Positions 32,890-41,868 of a stretch of 64,000 nucleotides of DNA are shown one piece after another. Source of the DNA: 66-474 sp035606235 (GTDB lineage: Bacteria; Pseudomonadota; Gammaproteobacteria; Xanthomonadales; Rhodanobacteraceae); the NCBI GenBank assembly GCA_035606235.1, contig DATNFU010000006.1, positions 1 to 64,000 on the forward strand. The letters are read 5' to 3'. A model generated the notes under the pieces. The model did no database searches. It was not told the origin of the DNA and saw only the letters and a list, made by a program, of their open reading frames with translations. Positions within the stretch are counted from its first letter, which is position 1. Every line of letters begins with the position of its first letter. The position numbers were made by a program, and so were the translations under genes.

Positions 32890-33849
32890 ATGAACGACAC
32901 CCTCCGCCGCACGCTCTATCCCGAGATCGAGCCCTACGATCACGGCCACTTGGCGGTGTCGCCGCTGCACACGCTGTATTACGAGCAGTGCGGCGACCCG
33001 CACGGCAAGCCGGTGGTGTTCCTGCACGGCGGCCCGGGTGCGGGGTGCAATGCGAAGTGCCGGCGCTTCTTCGATCCGCATGCCTACCGGATCATTCTGT
33101 TCGATCAGCGTGGCTGCGGACGTTCGACACCGCATGCGGAGTTGCGCGACAACACCACCTGGGATCTGGTCGCCGACATCGAGCGGTTGCGAGAACATCT
33201 GGGCATCAATCGGTGGCAGGTGTTCGGCGGCTCATGGGGTTCGACACTGGCACTGGCCTATGCGGAGACGCACCCCGAGCGTGTCACCGAACTGGTGCTG
33301 CGCGGCATATTCATGTTGCGCCAGTGGGAACTGCAGTGGTTCTACCAGAAGGGTTGTGACGCGCTGTTCCCGGATGCCTGGGAAAATTATCTCGCCGCGA
33401 TTCCGGAAAGCGAGCGCGGCGATTTGATCCAGGCCTACCATCGGCGCCTGACCTCCGATGATCAGGCGGTGCGACTGGCCGCGGCGCAGGCGTGGTCGAT
33501 ATGGGAAGCCTCGACCAGTTTCCTCTTGCAGGATCCGGCTTACGTTGCGTCAAGCGCGAGCGACCGCTTCGCATTGGCGTTTGCGCGCATCGAGAACCAT
33601 TACTTCGTCAATCGCGGCTTCCTCGAATGCGACGATCAACTGCTTCGCGACGCGCATCGGTTGAAGGGCATCCCCGCGGTGATCGTGCAGGGCCGCTACG
33701 ACGTGGTCTGTCCGCTGCGCAGCGCCTGGGATTTGCACCGCGCTTGGCCGCAGGCAAAACTGGAAATCGTGCCGGATGCCGGACACTCCGCGTTCGAGCC
33801 CGGTAATGTGGATGCGCTCGTGCGCGGGACGGACGGGTTCCGCGTCTAG
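32890..33849 (+). CDS. pip: Prolyl aminopeptidase (proline iminopeptidase)
   Basis: 319 residues, a standard alpha/beta hydrolase of peptidase family S33. The oxyanion motif is FLHGGPGAGCN (about 49-59), the nucleophile Ser is in FGGSWGSTLAL, the acid is likely in GRYDVVCP and the His is in PDAGHSAFE. It releases N-terminal proline from peptides in the cytoplasm. Monocistronic, convergent with the aminotransferase. Confidence 0.96.
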   Translation: MNDTLRRTLYPEIEPYDHGHLAVSPLHTLYYEQCGDPHGKPVVFLHGGPGAGCNAKCRRFFDPHAYRIILFDQRGCGRSTPHAELRDNTTWDLVADIERLREHLGINRWQVFGGSWGSTLALAYAETHPERVTELVLRGIFMLRQWELQWFYQKGCDALFPDAWENYLAAIPESERGDLIQAYHRRLTSDDQAVRLAAAQAWSIWEASTSFLLQDPAYVASSASDRFALAFARIENHYFVNRGFLECDDQLLRDAHRLKGIPAVIVQGRYDVVCPLRSAWDLHRAWPQAKLEIVPDAGHSAFEPGNVDALVRGTDGFRV

Positions 33850-33933
33850 CGCACGACTCCCTCGAATTTTCTTTGAGCGGCTCTTGCGAAAAATCCTGCG
33901 CAAGGATGTGCAGGGCGGTGCCAGGGTCGGCAA

Positions 33934-35448
33934 TTATGCCGCGGCGCGCGCAGCGGTTGGCACGCCTTCCGCCTGCACACGCGGCCCTTGCAACAATGCC
34001 TGACGCACGTGCTCGACCAGCAGGTCGGCCTCCGCCTCGCTGATCGCGAAATGCGGCGTGAAGCGCAGCGAGTTGGCGCCGCCGTGGATCACGTTGACGC
34101 CGCGCTCGCGCATGTATTCCTCGGTGGAACCTGCGCCATAGCACTTGAACTGCGGGGCGAGTTCGCAGGAAAACAGCAAACCGGTTCCCTGCACCTTGGT
34201 GATCAGGCCAGGCAGCTCGTTCTTCAGCGCATTGAATTTCGTGACCAGCTCGGCGCCGCGCGCGCGAATATTGGCGCGCAATTGCGGCGTCAATTCTTCC
34301 AATACCGCACAGGCAATTTCCAGCGCGCGCGGGTTGGCGGTCATGGTGTTGCCGTAGATGCCTTTGCGGTACAAGCCCGCGGCGCGTTCGTTCACCGCCA
34401 GCACCGACAGCGGGAACTGGCCTGCATTGAGCGCCTTGGAATAGGTTTCCATGTCCGGCGCGGGCAGCTTTTCGAAGCCCGGGTAATCCACAATCGACAG
34501 CACGCCATGCGCACGCAGGCCGGCCTGAATCGAATCCACCAGCAGCAGCGAACCATGCGCCTGCGTGAGTTCGCACGCGGCGGCGTAGAACTCCGGTGTC
34601 ACCGCGCGGCCCGGATCGCCTTCGCCCATCACCGGTTCCAGGAACATCGCCTCGTAGAACCAGCCGTGCTTGTCGGCTTCGGCAAACGCATGGCGCAATC
34701 CCTCGACGTCGTATGGCGTAACCGTGACCAGTGAATGCTCGCCGCGGAAGCTGGCAAGATTCGCCTCGTACGCCTTGCGCGAGGAGTCCGAGTAGATCGC
34801 CGGCCGTTCGGTGCGGCCGTGGAACGCGCCCTTGACAGCCAGCCGTTTGATGGTGTGACCGGCGTGACGTGCGCCGGCTTCGGTCATCGCGCGCGCATTG
34901 ACGTCGGCGATGCGGCCAGCCAGCGTCACCGACTCCGAACCGGAATTGAGACACATGAATCGTTCGAACGGATGCGTGCCGCGCGCCTGTCCAATCTCGC
35001 GACGCAACGCCTCGATGAAACGCAACTGCACGGCGTTCGGCGTCATCACATTGGCCATGACCTGCGGTTTGGCCAGCGCCTTCAATACCGCTTCGTGATT
35101 GTGCCCGAAGCCCAACATGCCGTAGCCGCCGCAGTCGTACAGCACCGCGCCCTTGGTGGTGACGACCCACGGTCCGCGTGCGGCCAGTGCGACGAACGGA
35201 CATACCGCGTCGTCGGCATAGAAATTGACGAAACCCGCCTGCGCGCGATCGATCTGCGCCTGCTCGTCCAGGTCAGGAAAATCCGGCAGCGCAGCGCGCA
35301 ACTCCGCGAGCGCGGCATGCGCGTCCTGGATGGCACCGAGCAGCGCGGTGTCGGAGGCGAAGCGTTCCAGCGTGGCATCGTCCAGCCCGCGGGTGCGGAT
35401 CTGGCCGCCGTGGGCGCGTAATTCGCGCAACAGACGCATCGGAACCAT
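33934..35448 (-). CDS. Class III PLP-dependent aminotransferase
   Basis: 504 residues from ATG 35448, which has GGAGG 6 bases upstream. The PLP lysine is K338 in ETYSKALNAGQF, and the ring-nitrogen Asp is D305 in LLLVDSIQAG. The phosphate loop is NSGSES (168-173). An N-terminal extension of about 70 residues is unlike acetylornithine or GABA aminotransferases and recalls the lysine 6-aminotransferase-like branch. The amino donor cannot be fixed by sequence alone. It has no partner genes nearby. Confidence 0.88.
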   Translation of the reverse strand: MVPMRLLRELRAHGGQIRTRGLDDATLERFASDTALLGAIQDAHAALAELRAALPDFPDLDEQAQIDRAQAGFVNFYADDAVCPFVALAARGPWVVTTKGAVLYDCGGYGMLGFGHNHEAVLKALAKPQVMANVMTPNAVQLRFIEALRREIGQARGTHPFERFMCLNSGSESVTLAGRIADVNARAMTEAGARHAGHTIKRLAVKGAFHGRTERPAIYSDSSRKAYEANLASFRGEHSLVTVTPYDVEGLRHAFAEADKHGWFYEAMFLEPVMGEGDPGRAVTPEFYAAACELTQAHGSLLLVDSIQAGLRAHGVLSIVDYPGFEKLPAPDMETYSKALNAGQFPLSVLAVNERAAGLYRKGIYGNTMTANPRALEIACAVLEELTPQLRANIRARGAELVTKFNALKNELPGLITKVQGTGLLFSCELAPQFKCYGAGSTEEYMRERGVNVIHGGANSLRFTPHFAISEAEADLLVEHVRQALLQGPRVQAEGVPTAARAAA

Positions 35449-35764
35449 GGGACACCTCCAGCGCCGCAGCGCCCGGGGCGTTGCGCGTAAGTGGTTCAGG
35501 GAGAAAAGAAAATGTTCAAGGATTTTAGCAGTTAGCGCCTTCGCGCGTAACCCCCACGTGGCCGGGCCAGCGATTCCAGCGCGCGCCGCACCCTGTGCTC
35601 GGGCATCCCACGCGCCCGGCGGCGAGCGCAGCCTACCCGGGCAACCACGCACGGCCTCACTGCCGCCTGCATGACGCCTGTCAGACGCGAAGCCTGACGC
35701 GGGCGACTGCCGCGCCTGCGCGCCGGAACCGAACATGTGCGAAAGGGAAGAGGAAGGAACGCCG
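35449..35764. other. Divergent intergenic region, no gene seen
   Basis: About 315 bases between the aminotransferase and the ABC transporter operon. It must hold promoters for both, but I see no convincing -35/-10 pair, repeat-family copy or RNA gene. AGGAAGGA just before 35765 is the ABC gene's ribosome-binding site. Confidence 0.5.
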
Positions 35765-36682
35765 ATGCACGCTTCGATCGCGCAACTGGAAAACGTCGTC
35801 AAGCGCTATGGTGCCATTACCGCACTGGATGGCGTGAACCTGCGACTGCATCCGGGCGAACTGCTGGCGCTGCTGGGGCCCAATGGGGCCGGCAAGAGCA
35901 CCGCGGTCTCGCTGCTGCTCGGCCTGCAGCGCGTCGATGCCGGGCGCGCGACCCTGTTCGGGCTTGATCCGCAATCGCTGGACGCTCGTCGGCGCATTGG
36001 CGTGATGCTGCAGGAGGCCGCGCTGCAGCAGTCGTTGCGCGTGGACGAACTGATCCGGCTGACGATGAGCTATTACCCGCGCCCGCGCGAATTCGGCAGC
36101 GTCGCACTGATGGCCGGCATCGAGGAACTGTTGCCGCGTCGTTACGGCAAATTGTCCGGCGGCCAGAAGCGACGCGTGCAGTTCGCACTGGCCATCTGCG
36201 GTGATCCGCGAATCCTGTTCCTGGACGAGCCCACGGTGGGGCTCGACCTCGGCGCGCGCACCGCGATGTGGAAAACGCTCCGCGCGCTGGTCGCGAGCGG
36301 CTGCGCGATCGTGTTGACCACGCATTATCTGGAAGAGGCCGAAGCGTTGGCCGACCGCGTCGCGGTGATGGCGCGCGGGCGCATCATCGCGGAGGGCAGT
36401 GTGGATGAAATCCGCGCGCATGTCTCGCAGCGGCGCATCCGCTGCATCAGTGCGTTGCCCGCGGAGACATTGCGCGCATGGCCCGATGTTTCGCAAGCGG
36501 AGCGCGAAGGCGAGCATCTGCATATCGTCTGCGGCGCCGCCGAAGCGGTGCTGCGCAGGTTGCTGGCCGCCGACCCGGAACTGCGCGAATTGGAAGTGCG
36601 CCGCGCGGGGCTGGCCGAGGCGTTCGTCGAAATTACCAATGATGCCGGCGCCGGGTCGGTCGAGCAGAAGGAGGCGGCGTGA
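35765..36682 (+). CDS. ABC transporter ATP-binding protein
   Basis: 305 residues. Walker A GPNGAGKST (about 39-47), signature LSGGQKRRV, Walker B ILFLDEPTVG and H-loop TTHYLEE are all intact. The C-terminal 90 residues are the accessory domain of DrrA/CcmA-type exporters. It is followed at once by a permease and by a kinase/regulator pair. That order matches DesK/DesR or LiaRS-like export and stress modules, so drug or lipid export is likely. Confidence 0.92.
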   Translation: MHASIAQLENVVKRYGAITALDGVNLRLHPGELLALLGPNGAGKSTAVSLLLGLQRVDAGRATLFGLDPQSLDARRRIGVMLQEAALQQSLRVDELIRLTMSYYPRPREFGSVALMAGIEELLPRRYGKLSGGQKRRVQFALAICGDPRILFLDEPTVGLDLGARTAMWKTLRALVASGCAIVLTTHYLEEAEALADRVAVMARGRIIAEGSVDEIRAHVSQRRIRCISALPAETLRAWPDVSQAEREGEHLHIVCGAAEAVLRRLLAADPELRELEVRRAGLAEAFVEITNDAGAGSVEQKEAA

Positions 36683-37458
36683 TGGACACCGCGATTGCAA
36701 TGAGTCCCGCGCGTATCGCGCGCGCGTGGCTGGTCGAAGCGAAATACGAATTCCTGCGCCTGCTGCGCACGCCTTCGTTCGCGCTGCCGACCATCCTGTT
36801 TCCGTCGCTGTTCTATCTGCTGTTCGGGGTGCTGTTGAACGGCGGTGCGCATCACGGCGGCATGGACATGGCAAGCTACATGCTGGCCGGCTACAGCGCG
36901 TTCGGCGTGATGGCGCCTGGACTGTTCGGTTTCGGCGTGGTGGTTGCCATGGAACGCGAGCACGGTCTGCTGACCTTGAAACGCGCGCTGCCCATGCCTC
37001 CGGGCGCGTACCTGTTCGCGAAGATGCTGATGGCGATGCTGTTCGCCGCAATCGTGGTGTGTTTGCTGATGTTGCTGGCTGTCACGCTCGGTCACGTCCG
37101 CATGCCGCTTGGCAATTGGAGCGCATTGTTGATTACTGATGTGCTGGGCGTGCTGCCGTTCTGCGCGATCGGGCTGTTCGTCGGCACGTTGGTCGGGGGG
37201 CAGGGCGCGCCGGCAGTCGTGAATCTGATCTATCTGCCAATGTCGTTTCTGTCTGGATTGTGGATTCCGCTGCCGTTATTGCCGAAGTTCCTGCAACAGC
37301 TCGCGCCGTTGTGGCCGGCCACCCATCTTGGGCAGATTGCGTTCAGCGCAAGCGGCGCAGGCGGCGACCATCGCGTGGCTATGCATGCCATGGTGCTGGC
37401 CGGATTCACCCTATTCTTTTTCGCGATCGCGCGGCGGCGGCTGAGGCGCGCGGGCTGA
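36682..37458 (+). CDS. ABC-2 type transporter permease
   Basis: 258 residues starting at ATG 36682, which overlaps the ATPase stop by one base. About six hydrophobic helices are predicted by eye, including PTILFPSLFYLLFGVLL and a final ATHLGQIAFSASG followed by a helix. It is an ABC-2 half-transporter of the type that dimerises with DrrA-like ATPases. Export substrate unknown. Confidence 0.9.
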   Translation: MDTAIAMSPARIARAWLVEAKYEFLRLLRTPSFALPTILFPSLFYLLFGVLLNGGAHHGGMDMASYMLAGYSAFGVMAPGLFGFGVVVAMEREHGLLTLKRALPMPPGAYLFAKMLMAMLFAAIVVCLLMLLAVTLGHVRMPLGNWSALLITDVLGVLPFCAIGLFVGTLVGGQGAPAVVNLIYLPMSFLSGLWIPLPLLPKFLQQLAPLWPATHLGQIAFSASGAGGDHRVAMHAMVLAGFTLFFFAIARRRLRRAG

Positions 37459-37506
37459 GGCGCGCGTATCATCGTGGTTCGCGACAGGAAAAATTTGGAG
37501 CGCGTC

Positions 37507-38697
37507 ATGCTCTTCAAGATCGCACCCGATTCGATCATCGGCAAGCGCTGCGCATCGGCGTCGTTTCCGCGCGCGCGCTGGATACCCTTCGCAATGCTGA
37601 TATGGACGTTCTGGATCTTCATGGATCCAGCTTTCAGCAATCAGCAGCACTGGCTGTGGCCGACGCTGGCGACGTTCGCGGTTTTTCTGCCACTGTATTT
37701 TCTCGCCTATTACGGGCCTGACCGGTTTTTGCTGTGGTGCGCGTTGGGCATCGCCATGCTCGGTGGGGTGCTCACGCCGGTCAATGTCGGCGGGTTGGGT
37801 TATCTGATTTACGCCAGCGCTTTCCTTGCTTCCACCGGCGCCGATCTGCGGGCCGCGTTGCAACGCATGGCGCTGTTGAACCTGCTGTACGCGCTGGAAT
37901 GCCATCTGCTCGGACTTCCCTGGGTGTACATCGCCAGCGGGGTGATGATGGGAATGGCAATCGGCGTGATGAATGTGCTGTTCCGCCGCAACCAGCAGCA
38001 TGATGCCGAGCTGCGCCTGAGCCATGATGAAGTGCGCCGGCTTGCGGCCACCGCCGAACGCGAACGCATCAGTCGCGATCTGCACGACCTGCTCGGTCAT
38101 ACACTTTCATTGGTGGCGGTGAAATCCGAGCTGGCCGGGCGCTTGCTGGAGCTGGAGCGTGACCCGGTGCGTGCGCGGCGGGAGATCGCGGAAGTGGAGC
38201 GCGTGGCGCGCGAGGCGCTGTCGCAAGTGCGCAGCGCGGTCACCGGTATTCGCGCTGCCGCGCTGACCTCGGAACTTGCGTCCGCACGTCTGCTGCTGGA
38301 GTCGGCGGGGATCGTGTTCGACTATCGCCCGCCCGCGCAGGCATTGCCGGCGGAAGTTGAGACCACGCTCGCGCTGGTGCTGCGCGAAGCGGTCACCAAC
38401 ATCCAGCGCCACGCGCGCGCCGCCCATGCCGAAGTGGACGTTGCGAGCGAAAATGGCCGCGTTATCCTGCGCGTGCGCGACGACGGTCGCGGCGGCATCG
38501 GCGCGCACGGCAACGGGCTCACCGGCATGCGCGAACGCATCGAAGCGCTGGGCGGCAGCATCGCGATCCGCTCCGAGCGTGGACAGGGGACCGAGTTGAA
38601 CATCGCCTTGCCGCTGCCGGCTGCGGAAGCCGTGCTCGCCACGAAGCCGGCACAGCTCGCGCCTGCGCTGGTCGCGACAACGCTGAGACACGCATGA
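37507..38697 (+). CDS. Membrane sensor histidine kinase, DesK/NarX (HisKA_3) type
   Basis: 396 residues from ATG 37507 (GGAG nearby); a GTG 11 codons earlier is less likely. Five or so transmembrane helices (about 25-160) precede a dimerisation helix with the phospho-acceptor H193 in ERISRDLHDLLGHTLS. The ATPase part shows an N-box (REAVTNIQRHA), DDGRGG and GNGLTGMRERI. The multihelix sensor is like DesK, which senses membrane state. It is coupled to the response regulator by an ATGA overlap and follows the ABC exporter, its likely target. Confidence 0.93.
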   Translation: MLFKIAPDSIIGKRCASASFPRARWIPFAMLIWTFWIFMDPAFSNQQHWLWPTLATFAVFLPLYFLAYYGPDRFLLWCALGIAMLGGVLTPVNVGGLGYLIYASAFLASTGADLRAALQRMALLNLLYALECHLLGLPWVYIASGVMMGMAIGVMNVLFRRNQQHDAELRLSHDEVRRLAATAERERISRDLHDLLGHTLSLVAVKSELAGRLLELERDPVRARREIAEVERVAREALSQVRSAVTGIRAAALTSELASARLLLESAGIVFDYRPPAQALPAEVETTLALVLREAVTNIQRHARAAHAEVDVASENGRVILRVRDDGRGGIGAHGNGLTGMRERIEALGGSIAIRSERGQGTELNIALPLPAAEAVLATKPAQLAPALVATTLRHA

Positions 38698-39296
38698 TCC
38701 GTGTTCTGCTCGCGGAGGATCAGGCGATGCTGCGCGGCGCACTGGCCGCGCTGCTCGCACTGGAATCCGACATCGATGTGCTGGGTAGCGCGCCGGATGG
38801 CGAAACCGCCTGGCGCGAACTTCAGCGGCTGAAGCCGGACGTGCTGATCTCCGACATCGAAATGCCCGGCCTCACCGGGCTGGAACTGGCACAGCGCATC
38901 CAGCGCCACGAATTGCCGATGAAGGTGATCATCGTCACCACCTTCGCGCGCCCGGGCTATTTGCGCCGCGCGCTGGAAGCGGGGGTCGGCGGTTATCTGT
39001 TGAAAGATGCGCCGGCCGAGCAACTGGCCGAAGCGGTGCGCACGGTGCATCGTGGCGGCCGCGCGATCGATCCGCACCTTGCGTTGGAAGCCTGGGGGCA
39101 AGCCGATCCTCTCAACGACCGCGAACGTCAGGTGTTGCGTCTGGCCGGAGAAGGACAGAGCGCCGGCGACATCGCGCAGAAATTGAGCCTGTCGCACGGT
39201 ACGGTGCGCAATTACCTGTCCGAAGCAATCGGCAAACTTGGCGTCGGCAACCGCATCGAGGCGTACCGGCTGGCCAGACAGAAGGGGTGGTTGTAG
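38694..39296 (+). CDS. LuxR/NarL-family response regulator, DesR type
   Basis: 200 residues. The receiver phospho-acceptor is D54 (VLISDIEMPGLTG), with E8-D9 as the acidic pocket and K near 105 (LLKDAPAE). The C-terminal LuxR helix-turn-helix reads LNDRERQVLRLAGEGQSAGD and SHGTVRNYLSEAIGKLG. The start overlaps the kinase stop (ATGA), so the two form a pair. It most likely controls the upstream ABC exporter operon, though no binding site is evident. Confidence 0.95.
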   Translation: MIRVLLAEDQAMLRGALAALLALESDIDVLGSAPDGETAWRELQRLKPDVLISDIEMPGLTGLELAQRIQRHELPMKVIIVTTFARPGYLRRALEAGVGGYLLKDAPAEQLAEAVRTVHRGGRAIDPHLALEAWGQADPLNDRERQVLRLAGEGQSAGDIAQKLSLSHGTVRNYLSEAIGKLGVGNRIEAYRLARQKGWL

Positions 39297-39308
39297 ACAG
39301 GTGCGCTT

Positions 39309-39334
39309 ACGCGATGCCTTGAATGGCATCGCGT
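39309..39334. repeat. GATGCC palindrome element, copy 3
   Basis: ACGCGATGCC-TTGAAT-GGCATCGCGT, a perfect 10-base stem. This is the inverse orientation of the copies at 15038 and 32791. It lies between the convergent ends of the response regulator and phospholipase D genes and may act as a bidirectional mRNA end, although there is no T run. Confidence 0.75.
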
Positions 39335-39354
39335 GTTCATGCGGGCCAGCGTTC

Positions 39355-40650
39355 TCAAAGTTGCGAGGACGTCAACGACGACAGCCAATCCTCGGCCTTG
39401 CGCAACCAGGGCCGGTTGCGCCATTCCTCGATGTCGGTCTCGCGCGAGTGGCTCAGATCCTGCTCGAAGATCTGCGTCATGTGCACGGCGAAATTGCGGT
39501 CGTACACGTTGAGATTGGCTTCGTCGTTGAGCTTGAACGAACGCTCATCGAAATTGGCCGAGCCGATCATCGTGAGATAGCCGTCCACGATCATCATTTT
39601 GCAGTGGAACAGGCTCGGCTGGTAGCGATAGATATGTGCGCCCGCGGCCATCATCGTGCCCCATTCCGCCTGCGAGGCGTCGTGGACGATATGGCTGTCC
39701 ACATGCGGACCCGGCACGATGATGCGCACCCGCACGCCGCGCCGCAGCGCCGCCTTCAGCGCCTTGCCGATCAGTGATCCGGGGATGAAGTAGGCCGCTT
39801 CCAGATCAATCGACCGGTTCGCCGCCGAGATCGCCAATAGATACATCAGCTGCATGTTCTCGCTGCCATTGTCCGGCGAACTCGCGAACACCTGCGCCGC
39901 GGCGGTGCCGACCGCCGGCAGCTTCGGAAAATAATCAGGACCGAGCAGCACGTGCCCGGTAGTGACGATCCAGTTGCTCTCGAACACCGCCTGCATCTGC
40001 GCGACTACCGGCCCTTGCACCTGGAACTGCATGTCGCGCCAGTGATCCGCGCGCTGCGCATCGCCCGACCACTCGTCGGCGATACCGATGCCGCCCGTGA
40101 AGCCCACCCGGCCATCGACGATCAGCAACTTGCGGTGATCGCGGTTGTTGAGCCGATCCAGCGTGTACCAGTGCAGCGGATGGAAATAGTGGAACTGCAC
40201 GCCGGCATTGCGCAGTTCGGCGACGCTGTCGTCTGCCATCCTGGCACCTCCGACCGCGTCCACCATGACATGCACCGGAACGCCGGTGCGCGCGCGGTCA
40301 GACAAGGCGCGCACGAACTCGCGGCTGACGAAACCGGACCATTCCACATAGGTTTCGAAATCCACCGATTTCCTGGCCGAACGGATCGCCGCCAGCATCG
40401 CCGGGAAGGATTCCGCGCCGTTCTGCAATTCGGTAATGCGGTTGCCGTCCAGCACGGTTGGCCCCGGCAGGTTCGAAACTTCATAGTGGAACTGCGCGCT
40501 GACTACCGGGCTGGCGTGGTGGATATCGCGGTCGAGCAGCACTTCCCGCGGTGCGAGATTCACCACCGCCAGCACCACCGCGATCGTGGCGATGATGCTC
40601 ATGACGCAGATGGCGGCCCGGATCAGCCACCTCTTCCCGGTAGAGCGCAT
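39355..40650 (-). CDS. Phospholipase D / cardiolipin synthase family protein
   Basis: 431 residues from ATG 40650, with GGAGG 6 bases upstream. One N-terminal transmembrane helix (about 8-28) is followed by two HKD domains: HRKLLIVDGRVGFTGG and HCKMMIVDGYLTMIGSANFD. Each supplies the His-Lys-Asp of the phosphatidyl transfer site. The single-helix form is closest to ClsB/ClsC-like cardiolipin synthases, which condense phosphatidylglycerol molecules in the membrane, but other phospholipase D-type activities fit as well. Downstream repeat and queA are separate units. Confidence 0.9.
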   Translation of the reverse strand: MRSTGKRWLIRAAICVMSIIATIAVVLAVVNLAPREVLLDRDIHHASPVVSAQFHYEVSNLPGPTVLDGNRITELQNGAESFPAMLAAIRSARKSVDFETYVEWSGFVSREFVRALSDRARTGVPVHVMVDAVGGARMADDSVAELRNAGVQFHYFHPLHWYTLDRLNNRDHRKLLIVDGRVGFTGGIGIADEWSGDAQRADHWRDMQFQVQGPVVAQMQAVFESNWIVTTGHVLLGPDYFPKLPAVGTAAAQVFASSPDNGSENMQLMYLLAISAANRSIDLEAAYFIPGSLIGKALKAALRRGVRVRIIVPGPHVDSHIVHDASQAEWGTMMAAGAHIYRYQPSLFHCKMMIVDGYLTMIGSANFDERSFKLNDEANLNVYDRNFAVHMTQIFEQDLSHSRETDIEEWRNRPWLRKAEDWLSSLTSSQL

Positions 40651-40797
40651 GCCAGCCTCCGTGCTGCATGATCGAGAAAACATCATACGTTCTTCTCTGA
40701 CCGCGGCGCGAATCGGCGATAATCGCGGATCGCGATTGCCGCAACCCGCATGAAGGCGCCGCCATTCCCGTGCTCCGGAATGGCGTAGCGGATCGCC

Positions 40798-41868
40798 ATG
40801 CCCACGAATTCCGGAAATCGACTCACCACCTTGAAAAAATCCGACTTCCACTACGACCTGCCGAGTGAACTGATTGCGCAGGCGCCGCTGCCGGAACGCA
40901 GCGCCAGCCGGCTGCTGGTGCTCGATGTCGCGCGCGCCAGCCGGGAAGACCGCGATTTTCGTGCGCTGCCGCAACTGCTGCACGCGGGCGACCTGCTGGT
41001 GTTCAACGATACCCGTGTGCTGCCGGCGCGCCTGTTCGGACGCAAGGAATCCGGCGGCGCGGTGGAAATCCTGCTGGAGCGGATCACCGGTGCGCACACC
41101 GCGAGCGCGCAATTGGGCGTCAGCAAGAAGCCACGCGAGGGCGCGCACATTCTGCTGGACGACGGCACGCGCGTGCGTGTGCTCGGGCGCGATGGCGCAT
41201 TTTTCGAGCTGGCCTTTGAGAGCGCCGAGCCGCTGGAGAAATTGCTGGCGCGGCTGGGCCGCATGCCGCTGCCGCCGTACATCGCGCGCGAAGCGGAGCC
41301 CGCCGACAGCGAACGTTATCAGACGGTGTACGCGCGCGAGCCCGGCGCGGTCGCCGCGCCCACCGCAGGATTGCACTTCGATCAGCCTTTGCTGGACCAA
41401 TTGCGCCACCGCGGCGTGGAATTCGGTTACGTCACCCTGCACGTGGGCGCCGGCACCTTCCAGCCGCTGCGCAGCGAACGCGTGGAGGACCACGTGATGC
41501 ACCGCGAGTGGTTGAATGTCGGCGCCGAACTGGTCGAGAAGATTCGCGCAACGCGCGCGCGCGGAGGGCGCGTGATCGCGGTCGGCACCACGGTGGTGCG
41601 CGCGCTGGAAGCCGCGCGGGCCGGTGGTGAATTGAAGCCGTTCGCCGGCGAGACGCGCATCTTCATCGTGCCCGGTTACCGAATCGAAAGCGTGGACGCG
41701 CTGATCACCAATTTCCATCTGCCCGAATCCACGCTGCTGATGCTGGTCTCGGCGTTGGCCGGCCGCGAATTGATCCTCGATGCTTATCGACATGCAGTCG
41801 CGCAACGCTACAGATTCTTCTCATATGGAGATGCGATGCTGATCCTGGCAAGGCGAAAGACCGCATGA
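40798..41868 (+). CDS. queA: S-adenosylmethionine:tRNA ribosyltransferase-isomerase
   Basis: 356 residues. It converts 7-aminomethyl-7-deazaguanine in tRNA to epoxyqueuosine using SAM. Family blocks are present: FHYDLPSELIAQAPL, LLVFNDTRVLPARLFG, AAPTAGLHFDQ, HVGAGTFQP and VVRALEAA. A GATAAT at about 40718 could be the -10 site, but I see no clear -35. It is followed by tgt with an ATGA overlap, the usual queuosine pair. Confidence 0.97.
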   Translation: MPTNSGNRLTTLKKSDFHYDLPSELIAQAPLPERSASRLLVLDVARASREDRDFRALPQLLHAGDLLVFNDTRVLPARLFGRKESGGAVEILLERITGAHTASAQLGVSKKPREGAHILLDDGTRVRVLGRDGAFFELAFESAEPLEKLLARLGRMPLPPYIAREAEPADSERYQTVYAREPGAVAAPTAGLHFDQPLLDQLRHRGVEFGYVTLHVGAGTFQPLRSERVEDHVMHREWLNVGAELVEKIRATRARGGRVIAVGTTVVRALEAARAGGELKPFAGETRIFIVPGYRIESVDALITNFHLPESTLLMLVSALAGRELILDAYRHAVAQRYRFFSYGDAMLILARRKTA

